64,000 bases of DNA, taken from contig NZ_JHZB01000018.1 in assembly GCF_000621145.1 (NCBI RefSeq), positions 24,928 to 88,927 of the forward strand, given 5' to 3'. Each line of letters starts with the position of its first letter. Within the stretch, counting starts at the first letter, position 1. The translations under genes were made by a program, and so were the position numbers. Shown piece by piece: positions 34,408-42,867 of the stretch. The notes beneath the pieces were generated by a model, which was given only the letters and a program-made list of their open reading frames with translations, was not told the origin of the DNA and did no database searches. This stretch comes from Desulfobulbus elongatus DSM 2908 (GTDB lineage Bacteria; Desulfobacterota; Desulfobulbia; Desulfobulbales; Desulfobulbaceae).

Positions 34408-35649
34408 ATGCTTTTTCAAGCCCTGACCCTGCCCGAACCCCTCAGCCAGGGGATTGACGAGGCGGGTTTCACCGAATGCACCCCGATCCAGGCCCTGACC
34501 CTGCCCCTCACCCTCGGGGGCAAAGACGTGGCCGGCCAGGGCCAGACCGGCACCGGCAAGACGGCCGCCTTCCTGATCACCCTGTTCGACCGGCTTCTGC
34601 GGCAGGCGGGCGGCGGCGGCCAGCCACGCGCCCTCATCCTGGCCCCGACCAGGGAACTGGTGGTGCAGATCGAACACGATGCCCGCCTGCTCGGCGCCCA
34701 CTGCGGCTTTTCCATCCTGGCCGTGTACGGCGGCGTCGATTACCAGAAGCAGCGCGAGACCCTGCGCGCCGGGGTCGACATCGTCATCGGCACGCCGGGC
34801 CGGCTGATCGATTATCTCAAGCAGAAGGTGTGCAGCCTCAAGGCCGTCGACATGCTGGTGATCGACGAGGCCGACCGCATGTTCGACCTGGGCTTCATCG
34901 GCGACCTGCGCTACATCCTCCGAAGCCTGCCGCCCTATGACCGCCGCCAGAACCTGATGTTCTCCGCCACCCTCAACCACCGGGTGATGGAGCTGGCCTA
35001 CGAGTTCATGAACATGCCGGAAGAGGTGCGGGTGGATGCCGACCAGCTCACCGCCGCCAATATCGAGGAGGTGCTCTACCACGTGGCCAGCAAGGAAAAA
35101 TTTTCCCTGCTGCTGGGCCTGTTGCGGCGCGAGGCCATGGAGCGGGTGATGATCTTCGTCAACACCAAGCGCGAGGGCGAACGGCTGCAGGCGCTGATGA
35201 CGGCCAACGACTGCAAGAGCCGCATGATTTCAGGCGATGTCGCCCAGGAAAAGCGGCTGAAGATCATGCGGGACTTCAAGGCGGGGAAGCTGCCGGTGCT
35301 GATCGCCACCGACGTGGCGTCCAGGGGGCTGCATATCGAGGGGGTCTCCCATGTGATCAACTACGATCTGCCGGAAGACAGCGAGGATTACGTGCACCGC
35401 ATCGGCCGCACCGCCAGGGCCGGGGCCACGGGTAAGGCCATCTCCCTGGCCGACGAACGGGGAGCCTTGTCGCTGGAGGCCATCGAGGCCTATATCGGCC
35501 ACCCCATCCCCACCGAATGGGCCGAGGACGATTTGTTCGTCACGGATTTCAAGCGGGCGGCCAGACCGGTACGGAGCGGCAAGGGACCCAACGCGAACCG
35601 CATTCCCGAGGGCGGTGCCAAAAAACGCCCGCGCCGACGGAGAAGTTGA
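34408..35649 (+). CDS. DEAD-box RNA helicase, RhlB/RhlE type
   Basis: This 413-residue helicase has the Q motif TECTPIQALTLPL, Walker A GQTGTGKT at 45-52, PTRELVVQ, the DEAD box (VIDEADRMFDLGF), SAT in LMFSATL, and HRIGRTARAG as motif VI. The opening is close to RhlB (TPIQALTLPLTLGGKDVAGQGQTGTGKT type). A short basic tail (KKRPRRRRS) can bind RNA. It probably acts in RNA unwinding and decay or ribosome assembly. Confidence 0.93.
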   Translation: MLFQALTLPEPLSQGIDEAGFTECTPIQALTLPLTLGGKDVAGQGQTGTGKTAAFLITLFDRLLRQAGGGGQPRALILAPTRELVVQIEHDARLLGAHCGFSILAVYGGVDYQKQRETLRAGVDIVIGTPGRLIDYLKQKVCSLKAVDMLVIDEADRMFDLGFIGDLRYILRSLPPYDRRQNLMFSATLNHRVMELAYEFMNMPEEVRVDADQLTAANIEEVLYHVASKEKFSLLLGLLRREAMERVMIFVNTKREGERLQALMTANDCKSRMISGDVAQEKRLKIMRDFKAGKLPVLIATDVASRGLHIEGVSHVINYDLPEDSEDYVHRIGRTARAGATGKAISLADERGALSLEAIEAYIGHPIPTEWAEDDLFVTDFKRAARPVRSGKGPNANRIPEGGAKKRPRRRRS

Positions 35650-35664
35650 AGGCCGTTCAGGCTG

Positions 35665-35955
35665 CTACAGGCTGATCCTGGCGCGGGAGCGCCGGGCCTT
35701 TTCCTGCCGGGCCGGCGGACCTTCGGCCCGGTCCCGGACCGCGTTGCCGGGCGCCTCGTTGTTCGCCGCCCTGCCCAGCAGGTCCGCGCAATGGAAAAAG
35801 ACATACCAGTCGCCGCGCTCGCCGGTGCGCGCCATCCGGGTTTCTTCCGGAGACAGGCTGTCGCGCCGGCCGCTGACGAACCGCACGGCAGTCGTGGCCA
35901 GATGAAGCAGGCCGATGGCCGCGATCAGACCGACAAAGAAAACGTTCCACGTCAT
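35665..35955 (-). CDS. small single-helix membrane protein
   Basis: This 96-residue protein has one N-terminal membrane helix (VFFVGLIAAIGLLHLATTAV) followed by a charged cytoplasmic tail rich in Arg and Glu. AAGGAGGTG lies 4 nt before the ATG, a very strong ribosome site. It is the last gene of the Usp/TauE operon, 34 nt after the tandem-Usp gene. Function unknown. Confidence 0.6.
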   Translation of the reverse strand: MTWNVFFVGLIAAIGLLHLATTAVRFVSGRRDSLSPEETRMARTGERGDWYVFFHCADLLGRAANNEAPGNAVRDRAEGPPARQEKARRSRARISL

Positions 35956-35989
35956 TGTCCACCTCCTTGCTGATGCGCCTACGCACCGT

Positions 35990-36847
35990 TCACCTTTTTT
36001 TCACCACCAGGGTGGGGAGCGAGGAGAGGGATGTCACCCGCTCGACCACGCTGCCCATGAGGATATCGCCCAGGGCGGTCCGGCCGTAGCTGCCCAGCAC
36101 GATCAGTTCGATCTTCTTTTCCGTGCCGTACTTGACGATGGTGGCATAGGGCGATCCTTCCCGGATCTCGGTCACCACCCGCACCCCCAGGCGTTCCCCC
36201 TGGCCGGCGAGGGTCTGGAGCGGCGGGAAGCTCTTGCCCCGCGCCTCGTCCAGCACCCCGTAACGGAAACCGCGTTCGACCGGGATGTCGAGCACGGTGA
36301 GGGCATGGACCTCGCCGCCGAAGGCCAGCGCCAGGTCGAGCGCCCGCCGCCCGGCCTCCATGCTGAAGCCCGATCCATCTATGCCCACGAGAATCCGCGA
36401 AAAATTGACCTCGGCATGCTCGGGCACCATGAGGACGTCGCAGGGGCTGCCGCCGATCACCTTGGCCGAGGTCCGGCCGAGCAGGACCCGCTCGATCCGC
36501 GTGCGCTTGGGATAGCCCAGGAGCACCAGCCCGACCTGCTCTTCTTCGGCGGCACGGAGGATCTCGTCGACCGGATCGCCCACGGTGTGGATGGTGCGCA
36601 CGGCCTGCCCCTTCTCGGCGGCGGCCTGCCGCGCCTCTTCCAGGCAGCGCTTGAACGGCTCGCTGAGCTGTTCCTCGGCGTTGCTGATCTTCCAGCGGTG
36701 CATGTTCCCCTCGTAGCGGGGCGTCACCGAGATGGCGATCAGCTCGGCCTTGAGGAACAGCGCCAGCCGCAGGGCCTGTTGAAAAGCGGCCTTGCTGGCG
36801 CTTCCCGGATCGAGGGCGACGAGGATGGTGGCGATACGCGCGGGCAT
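35990..36847 (-). CDS. universal stress protein with two Usp domains
   Basis: This 285-residue protein has two Usp domains in tandem (about 1-145 and 146-285). Each begins with a strand and DPG/DGS loop (TILVALDPGSAS; ILVGIDGSGFS), and the second ends GSYGRTALGDILMGSVVERV, the ATP-binding G-2x-G-9x-G-S/T pattern. The first has a degenerate version (GYPKRTRIERVLLGRTSAKV). The start at 36847 has AGGAGG before it. It follows the TauE-like gene by 22 nt. Such proteins respond to starvation and stress. Confidence 0.92.
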   Translation of the reverse strand: MPARIATILVALDPGSASKAAFQQALRLALFLKAELIAISVTPRYEGNMHRWKISNAEEQLSEPFKRCLEEARQAAAEKGQAVRTIHTVGDPVDEILRAAEEEQVGLVLLGYPKRTRIERVLLGRTSAKVIGGSPCDVLMVPEHAEVNFSRILVGIDGSGFSMEAGRRALDLALAFGGEVHALTVLDIPVERGFRYGVLDEARGKSFPPLQTLAGQGERLGVRVVTEIREGSPYATIVKYGTEKKIELIVLGSYGRTALGDILMGSVVERVTSLSSLPTLVVKKR

Positions 36848-36869
36848 GATGGCCTCCTGGTGGTGTTCG

Positions 36870-37925
36870 TCAGACAAGGCCGGCCGCCTTTTCCAGGCGT
36901 CTGGCCTTGAACAGGCTGGCCAGGATGATCGAGGCGCCGATCAGCAGGGCCAGACACATGATGCCGAAACTCATCTTGGTCATGACCCCGACCATGGCAT
37001 CGTTCACCGCGATCAGGTGCAGTTCGTTGAGATACTTGGGCAGGGCCAGGAACCGGCTGACCGCGACGATGAGCATGATCATGGCCATGACGTACTTGAT
37101 CATGTAATCCTTGACGTAGGTGGTGCCGATCGCGCCCAACTGCACCCCGAACAGCGAGCCGGCCAGGATGATCATGACCAGGCGGATGTCGACCATGCCG
37201 TAGTAGGCCCAGATCAGGGTGCCGCCGAGCCCCATGACGAAGGCGATGACCAGTTCGGTGGCCGAGGCCACGATGCTGGTGACGCCGATGATGTACATCA
37301 GGCCGGGAACGCCGATGAATCCGCCCACGGCAATGGTGGCCGCCAGCATGCCGGTGGCCAGGGCGACCGGGACGAGGAACCACAGGCTGATGCGCAGGTT
37401 GGCCGCCTTGACGTGGATCATCGGCCAGAGCTCGATCTGTTGCAACCGCTTAGCCAGGCCCGTCCCGGACCCGGTTTCGGTCTGCGACCGCTTCATCCGC
37501 ATGGCGTCGCGCATGACGAAGGAGCCGACCGTCACCAGTACCAGCACGAAGATGACGGAGACGTAGAGGTTGGAGCCGGCCTGGCCCCAGGTGTCGAGGA
37601 TGTGTTTCTGGATCATGATGCCCGCCTGGACGCCGATCTCGGCGAAGACGCCCATGATGAGCCCGAGCTTGATGTCCACCTGGCCGTATTTGTAGCGCTT
37701 GATCGCCCCAACCAGGGCCTTGGGGAATTTGTGGCACATGTTGCTGGCCACGGCGACGGTGCCCGGAACGCCCAGGCTCATCATGCCCGGCGTGAGCACG
37801 AAGGCACCGCCGGAACCGATGAACCCGCTGACCAGGCCGCCGATGAATCCGACGAGGAAGAGGAAAATGATGGTATAGGCATTGAGATCGATAAACTGGA
37901 TCACTTCACCGATGGGACCGTGCAT
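36870..37925 (-). CDS. TauE/SafE-family sulfite/anion exporter
   Basis: This 351-residue inner-membrane protein has about eight to nine helices and the two family half-motifs: GFIGGLVSGFIGSGGAFVLTP near residue 26 and VGGFIGVPGLMYIIGV in the second half. A charged cytoplasmic loop (residues ~140-165) separates the halves. Family members export sulfite, sulfoacetate or related anions. Its partners here are Usp proteins, which suggests a stress-linked transporter, perhaps for sulfur anions in a sulfate reducer; the substrate is inferred. Confidence 0.85.
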   Translation of the reverse strand: MHGPIGEVIQFIDLNAYTIIFLFLVGFIGGLVSGFIGSGGAFVLTPGMMSLGVPGTVAVASNMCHKFPKALVGAIKRYKYGQVDIKLGLIMGVFAEIGVQAGIMIQKHILDTWGQAGSNLYVSVIFVLVLVTVGSFVMRDAMRMKRSQTETGSGTGLAKRLQQIELWPMIHVKAANLRISLWFLVPVALATGMLAATIAVGGFIGVPGLMYIIGVTSIVASATELVIAFVMGLGGTLIWAYYGMVDIRLVMIILAGSLFGVQLGAIGTTYVKDYMIKYVMAMIMLIVAVSRFLALPKYLNELHLIAVNDAMVGVMTKMSFGIMCLALLIGASIILASLFKARRLEKAAGLV

Positions 37926-38007
37926 GTGTCTGCTCCTGTGGTGTGTTCATGAATGGGTCTGCGTCGCGCTTGCCGCGACAAGGGCGGCCGGACGGCCGGG
38001 CGATCTC

Positions 38008-38850
38008 CTAGGCGTTGACCTGCAACCGGGGCCGGGTGTCGGGCCGGGGCGCCGTGTCCGTAACCTTCTGCTCGGGGGCGACCTGCCGGGCGGCGCTCTT
38101 CTTGGATGCCTCGATGCCCAGCGCGGACCAGAAGGCGCTGGTGAAGTTGCCGTGGAAATAGGAGACGGCGAAGACCGTGATCACCGGCAGGACGGCATAG
38201 ACCCCGCCCTTGCTGAAATAGGTCATGACAACATCCTGGTAGGCGAACACCGTGGCGTACAGTGCCGAAGTCAGGGCCCCGAAGAGGACGCACTGGCGCA
38301 CATACCGTTTTTTGCTGCTGGTGGACATGGCGAATACTCCTTGTGTTTTTTGGGTATGGGAAAGGGTCTTGCTGAAAAGACCGTGTCGGGCGGTTCGGAC
38401 GGGAAATACGGGAACGGGCGAGGAGCGGGCCACTTCCTCCATGCGGATGCCCTTGTCGATGACGATGAACTCGATGCGCCTTTTGCTCCGGCACAGCCGG
38501 CCGACCACGTCGCCGACCTTGCCGGATTCGCCGAGATGCTCGACCGCCACGCTCCGGTACTGCGCCATCTCCGCCAGCAGGGCCGTGCTTTCTTCCATGG
38601 CGGCGGCAAAGAGCCGGCTGCGCCGGCCCCGATTGAACAGGGGCAGGGTGTCGACGTGAACGGCGAGAATCGCGTACCCCAGACGCTGGGACAGATTGAC
38701 CGCATGCTCCATGACATGCTCGGACATGTGGCCGTTGCGGGTCAGTGCCATGATGAAGGACGGTTCGTTCGGTCGGGCCGGCGCAACAGTCCCGGTGTTC
38801 GGACCGGGCTCGGATTGGCTGAGGCGGATGGCGGCTGATTCGATGGGCAT
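38008..38850 (-). CDS. Usp-like domain fused in frame to a small membrane protein
   Basis: This 280-residue open frame joins two units. Residues about 34-150 are Usp-like (LTRNGHMSEHVMEHAVNL, ILAVHVDTLPLF, IEFIVIDKGI). The last 106 residues are a small membrane protein starting MSTSSKKRYVRQC with two helices (LTSALYATVFAYQDVV; VYAVLPVITVFAVSYF). The 20-odd residues between look like translated intergenic DNA, including a ribosome site. The ATG at 38850 is chosen because a sigma-54-type promoter at 38899-38914 rules out the upstream TTG at 38898. It heads the TauE/Usp operon. Confidence 0.6.
   Translation of the reverse strand: MPIESAAIRLSQSEPGPNTGTVAPARPNEPSFIMALTRNGHMSEHVMEHAVNLSQRLGYAILAVHVDTLPLFNRGRRSRLFAAAMEESTALLAEMAQYRSVAVEHLGESGKVGDVVGRLCRSKRRIEFIVIDKGIRMEEVARSSPVPVFPVRTARHGLFSKTLSHTQKTQGVFAMSTSSKKRYVRQCVLFGALTSALYATVFAYQDVVMTYFSKGGVYAVLPVITVFAVSYFHGNFTSAFWSALGIEASKKSAARQVAPEQKVTDTAPRPDTRPRLQVNA
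38328..38346 (-). promoter_or_regulatory. internal ribosome site and start of the small membrane protein
   Basis: On the minus strand AAGGAG is followed 8 to 9 nt later by an in-frame ATG at 38328. This would start a 106-residue membrane protein (to 38008) on its own. The upstream Usp-like frame has no stop before it, so both the fusion and the free protein are possible products. Confidence 0.5.
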
Positions 38851-38898
38851 GGCGGTCGTGATGGTAACGGTTTGGCGTTTCGTGATGCCCGTGCTCAA

Positions 38899-38914
38899 TC
38901 AAGATGCATGCCAA
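38899..38914 (-). promoter_or_regulatory. sigma-54-type promoter of the Usp/TauE operon
   Basis: On the minus strand the sequence TTGGCATGCATCTTGA matches TGGCACG-N4-TTGC except for two positions (C to T at -24 side, C to A at -12). The GG and the TTG are correctly spaced. Transcription would begin near 38887, about 37 nt before the ATG at 38850. Confidence 0.5.
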
Positions 38915-38991
38915 GGAAAAATGTTATGTAATTCAATGGTGTTATGTATTAATCTGTTTTTGATCCCCGGTAGGTCGCAGGGGGATGGTTG

Positions 38992-39004
38992 TTGCATTAT
39001 GAAA
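38992..39004. promoter_or_regulatory. possible activator box 1 (TTGCA-TTA-TGAAA)
   Basis: This is a near copy of the perfect inverted repeat at 39046, with one mismatch between arms, 78 bp upstream of the leftward sigma-54-type promoter. That distance suits an enhancer-binding protein. Confidence 0.4.
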
Positions 39005-39045
39005 CGGTACCTGCGCCAATGGGCAGCAGGGGGCCTTGAGCGCTG

Positions 39046-39058
39046 TTGCATTTTGCAA
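39046..39058. promoter_or_regulatory. possible activator box 2 (TTGCA-TTT-TGCAA)
   Basis: A perfect 5-bp inverted repeat with a 3-nt spacer, about 158 bp upstream of the rightward sigma-54-type promoter and 132 bp from the leftward one. It could serve both directions by looping. Confidence 0.45.
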
Positions 39059-39215
39059 TAGTCAACTGAAGCGTGTAACAGGGCGCAACCGGCGGACCCG
39101 GTTACGGGCGCCTCGGGCCGGCGCATGCCGGGACCGGAATGGGGAACAACAGGGGGAAGGGAAAGGCGGCTTGAAGAGGGGATTGATCGGCGGCCCGCGG
39201 CCCGCGGGAGGCGCG

Positions 39216-39231
39216 CGGCATTGTTCTTGCA
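39216..39231 (+). promoter_or_regulatory. sigma-54-type promoter of the REC-Lon gene
   Basis: CGGCATTGTTCTTGCA fits TGGCACG-N4-TTGCA with GG at 39217-39218 and GC at 39229-39230, exactly 10 nt between the pairs. It lies about 135 nt before the REC-Lon start and faces away from the Usp/TauE promoter. Confidence 0.55.
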
Positions 39232-39365
39232 AAGTTCCGGTGGCCTGATAGAAAGAAAACAGGGCCGGACAGGGAGACGACAACCGGCGTACCTGCGGGG
39301 ATGCGGCCTGCACCCCCGGCGGTCGCAGCCGTTTTCTCTCCGGGAAAAGCAAAGGAGAGCGCACT

Positions 39366-41414
39366 ATGTTTTTCAGGAAAAAGGCGGAACAGAACGAAGA
39401 GCCGCAGCCGCGGCCCGAGGCGGCGCCCTCACCGCTTGAGCTGCTCCGGGCGCGGGCAGGGGAGGCGCAGCTCCCCCATGAGGTCATGGAGGCGGTTGCC
39501 GGCGAACTGGACAAGCTGGAGAAGACCGATGCGGCCATTGCCGAATATTCGGTGGGCATCAACTACATCGAGTTGCTGCTGTCGCTGCCGTGGAACGTTT
39601 CCAGCCAGTGCAAGCTCGACCTGGCCCGAGCCCAGTCCGTGCTCGATACCCGGCACTACGGCCTGGCCCAGGTCAAGCAGCGGATTCTCGAATTCCTGGC
39701 CGCGAAGACCCTGTGCAGCAAGGCCACCCAGACCATCCTCGTGGTCGACGACGAGGAGATCGCCCGCACCAACCTGATGCATGTCCTCGGCAGGGAGGGA
39801 TACAGTTGCCACGGTGCCGCCAACGGGGCCGAGGCCCTGGAGGTGATGGCCCGCGACGAGATCGATCTGGTGGTCACCGACCTGAAGATGGAGCAGATGG
39901 ACGGCATCGAGCTGCTGGAGCAGATCAACCGCATTGCCCCGGAAATTCCGGTGATCATGGTCACCGGCTTCGCCACGGTCAGCTCGGCGGTGGACGCCCT
40001 GAAGAAGGGGGCCGCCCATTACCTGGGCAAACCCGTCAACCTCGATGAACTGCGGCGCACCGTCAAGGACGTGCTGGAGAAGAAGCTGTTCGTCCAGATG
40101 GGCAGGGGGCCGATCCTCTGTTTCACCGGTCCGCCGGGCACCGGCAAAACCTCGGTGGGCAAGGCCATCGCCGAGGCCCTGCAGCGGCAGTTCATCCGCC
40201 TCTCCCTGGCCGGGCTGCGCGACGAGGCCGAACTGCGCGGCCACCGCCGCACCTACGTCGGCGCCCTGCCGGGCCGGATCATTCTCGAACTGAAGCGGGT
40301 CGGGGTCAACAACCCGGTGTTCATGCTCGACGAGATCGACAAGATCGGCCAGGATTTCCGCGGCGATCCCGCCTCGGCCCTGCTCGAGGTGCTCGATCCG
40401 GAGCAGAACGTCCACTTTACCGATCACTATGTGGAGCTGCCGTTCGACCTGTCCCGGATCATGTTCATCGCCACGGCCAACGACCTGAGCAAATTGCCGG
40501 GCCCGCTGCTGGACCGGATGGAGTGCATCGAGTTCACCGGCTATACCGAGCGGGAAAAGCTGCACATCGCGCGGCAGTTCATCCTGCCGCGGCAGCTCAA
40601 GGTGGCGGGGCTGTCTCGGTCCGCGGTCAAACTGACCGACGAGGCCCTGTCGCGGGTGATCAACGACTACACCAGGGAATCGGGCCTGCGCGGCCTGGAG
40701 CGGCAGGTCGCCGATGTCTGCCGCAAGATCGCCATGCTCTGCCTCAAGTCCCCCGGCCGGCAGGACAAGCAGACCCTGCTCGACGCCCCGGCCGTGACCA
40801 AGCTGCTCGGTCCGCGCCGGTTCCGCCGGGAGGCGGCCGAGGCCGATCCCCAGCCCGGCATCGCCACGGGCATGGTCTGGGCCGAGACCGGCGGCGAGAT
40901 CATCAGCGTCGAGGCGGCGCTGATGCCGGGTTCGGGCACCCTGCTCCTCACCGGATCCCTGGGCGAGGTGCTGCGCGAGTCGGCCCAGACCGCGCTCAGC
41001 TTTCTGCGCAGCAAGGCCGGCGATTTCGGCATCTCCGAATATTTTTTCAGGAACGCCGATGTCCACATCCATTTCCCCTCCGGCGCCATCCCCAAGGACG
41101 GCCCCTCGGCCGGGATCACCATTTTCGCGGCCCTGCTGTCGCTGCTCACCGGGCGGGCGGCCCGGCGCGACGTGGCCCTGACCGGGGAAATGACCCTGAC
41201 CGGCCGCATTCTGCCGGTCAGCGGCATCAGGGAAAAGGTGCTGGCCGCGAAGCGGGCCGGGGTGCAACTGGTGCTTTTGCCGGAGGCCAACCAGGAGGAG
41301 GTGGAGGCCCTGGAGGTCGATGTGGTCGAGGGGATCCGGCTGCAACTGGTGGCCCAGGCCGGCGAGATCATCGAGCCCCTGTTCGCCCGGCCGACCTTCA
41401 TCCTGGCCTCGTGA
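39366..41414 (+). CDS. Lon protease with an inserted response-regulator receiver domain
   Basis: This 682-residue protein is an ATP-dependent Lon protease interrupted by a REC domain. Order: short N-terminal tail and Lon-type helical region (about 1-118, with [13 protein letters not shown]), REC domain (122-240; D128/D129, phospho-acceptor D172, T200, K222), AAA+ domain (Walker A GPPGTGKT 255-262; Walker B LDE 321-323), and protease domain (catalytic S581 in PKDGPSAG and K624, 43 apart as in canonical Lon). The large globular N domain is missing. All catalytic residues are present, so phosphorylation of D172 could switch proteolysis. A sigma-54-type promoter lies upstream; a kinase/NtrC pair lies downstream on the other strand. 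Confidence 0.93.
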   Translation: MFFRKKAEQNEEPQPRPEAAPSPLELLRARAGEAQLPHEVMEAVAGELDKLEKTDAAIAEYSVGINYIELLLSLPWNVSSQCKLDLARAQSVLDTRHYGLAQVKQRILEFLAAKTLCSKATQTILVVDDEEIARTNLMHVLGREGYSCHGAANGAEALEVMARDEIDLVVTDLKMEQMDGIELLEQINRIAPEIPVIMVTGFATVSSAVDALKKGAAHYLGKPVNLDELRRTVKDVLEKKLFVQMGRGPILCFTGPPGTGKTSVGKAIAEALQRQFIRLSLAGLRDEAELRGHRRTYVGALPGRIILELKRVGVNNPVFMLDEIDKIGQDFRGDPASALLEVLDPEQNVHFTDHYVELPFDLSRIMFIATANDLSKLPGPLLDRMECIEFTGYTEREKLHIARQFILPRQLKVAGLSRSAVKLTDEALSRVINDYTRESGLRGLERQVADVCRKIAMLCLKSPGRQDKQTLLDAPAVTKLLGPRRFRREAAEADPQPGIATGMVWAETGGEIISVEAALMPGSGTLLLTGSLGEVLRESAQTALSFLRSKAGDFGISEYFFRNADVHIHFPSGAIPKDGPSAGITIFAALLSLLTGRAARRDVALTGEMTLTGRILPVSGIREKVLAAKRAGVQLVLLPEANQEEVEALEVDVVEGIRLQLVAQAGEIIEPLFARPTFILAS

Positions 41415-41456
41415 CCGGCTCGCCCGGCCGACCTTCATCCTGGCCTCGTGACCGGC
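41383..41456. repeat. perfect 37-bp tandem duplication over the end of the REC-Lon gene
   Basis: Positions 41383-41419 and 41420-41456 are identical. The first copy contains the last codons and the stop of the protease gene; the second is a non-coding echo. It lies between converging genes and looks like a recent slippage event. Confidence 0.9.
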
Positions 41457-41496
41457 GGTCGGGTCCGCAAGAGAGAAAAGGGGAGGGCGCCGCCGC

Positions 41497-42858
41497 TCAG
41501 GTGTCCGGGTGCTCCAGGCCGTAGCGCTTGATCTTGCGCCAGAGCGAGACCCGGTCGATGCCGAGGATCTTCACCGCTGCCGAGCGGTTACCCTCGACTT
41601 CGTCGAGGACTTCGAGGATGTACTGTTTTTCGTGTTCCTCCAGGGTGTGCCAGTCCTCGCGCTGGTCGCGGACCGCCACCCCTTCGCTGTCGCCGAACAC
41701 GGCGGCGAGGTGCTGGGCTTCGATGACATCGCCGTCGCAGGTGATGAGCATGCGCTGGGCGATGTTTTCCAGCTCCCTGATGTTGCCGGGATAATCGTAG
41801 AAGAGCAGCCGCCGTTCCGCCTCGGGCGAGAGCAGCGGCACCGGCCGGCCCGGCCGGGCATGCTTGGCGAGGAAGTGGCGGGCCAGCAGGGGGATGTCCT
41901 CCTTGCGCTCGGCCAGCGACGGCACGGCGATGGTCAGCACGTCGAGCCGGTAGTAGAGGTCGGAGCGGAAGGTGCCGGCCTCGACCTCGCGCTTGAGATC
42001 CTTGTTGGTGGCGGCCAGCACCCGGAAATCCACGGCGATCTCCTCGGTGCCGCCCACCCGGATCAGGGTCCGCTCCTGGAGCACGCGCAACAGCTTCACC
42101 TGCATGGCCAGCGGCAACTCGCCGACCTCGTCGAAAAAGACCGTGCCCCCCTCCGCCATTTCCAGCAACCCCTTCTTGGCCTTGCCGGCCCCGGTGAAGG
42201 CCCCCCGCTCGTAGCCGAACAGCTCGCTGGTGATCAGTTCCTCGGTGAAAACGCCGCAGTTGAAGGCCACGAACCGTTTGCGGGCGCGGGGGCTGAGTTC
42301 GTGGATGGTCCGGGCGACCAGTTCCTTGCCGGTGCCGGTTTCCCCTTGAACGAGCACGTTGCAGTCGAGCTGCGACACCTGGTTGATGGTTTCCCGCAGG
42401 GCCTGCATCTTGGGGCTCTGGCCGACGATGCGCCCGCTCCCCCTGCCGGCGTCGACCTGTTCCCGCAGGGAACGGATCTCCCGCCGCAGCAGGCTCTTTT
42501 CCAGGGCCTTGTCGACGATGGCCCGCAGTTCGTTGATCTTGAAGGGCTTGGCCACATAATGATAGGCGCCCTTGCGCATGGCCTCCACCGCGGTATCGAC
42601 GCTGGCGTGGCCGGTGATGACCACCACCTCGACGGCCGGCCACAGCTGCTTGGCCTCCTCCAGCACGGCCATGCCGTCGATGCCTTGCATGCACAGATCG
42701 GTCAGGACCAGGTCGACCTCTTCTTTCCGGAGAATGGCGACGGCTTCCCGGCCGTCCGCGGCCACCCGGACCGCGTGGCCGTCTTTGGCGATGATGTGGG
42801 CGAGGTTGTCGCGGGCGATGGGCTCGTCGTCGACCACCAGGATTGTGCGTTTGGACAT
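41497..42858 (-). CDS. NtrC-family sigma-54-dependent response regulator
   Basis: This 453-residue regulator has a receiver domain (phospho-acceptor D54, K104), a sigma-54 AAA+ domain (Walker A GETGTGKE 172-179, GAFTGA 219-224, Walker B FFDE 241-244) and a C-terminal Fis-type helix-turn-helix (NRSAAVKILGIDRVSLWRKIK). The intact GAFTGA loop means it can open sigma-54 promoters. It lies 9 nt after its partner kinase gene. The sigma-54-type promoters on either side of 39 kb are natural targets, which is inference from proximity. Confidence 0.95.
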   Translation of the reverse strand: MSKRTILVVDDEPIARDNLAHIIAKDGHAVRVAADGREAVAILRKEEVDLVLTDLCMQGIDGMAVLEEAKQLWPAVEVVVITGHASVDTAVEAMRKGAYHYVAKPFKINELRAIVDKALEKSLLRREIRSLREQVDAGRGSGRIVGQSPKMQALRETINQVSQLDCNVLVQGETGTGKELVARTIHELSPRARKRFVAFNCGVFTEELITSELFGYERGAFTGAGKAKKGLLEMAEGGTVFFDEVGELPLAMQVKLLRVLQERTLIRVGGTEEIAVDFRVLAATNKDLKREVEAGTFRSDLYYRLDVLTIAVPSLAERKEDIPLLARHFLAKHARPGRPVPLLSPEAERRLLFYDYPGNIRELENIAQRMLITCDGDVIEAQHLAAVFGDSEGVAVRDQREDWHTLEEHEKQYILEVLDEVEGNRSAAVKILGIDRVSLWRKIKRYGLEHPDT

Positions 42859-42867
42859 CGCTCTTGC

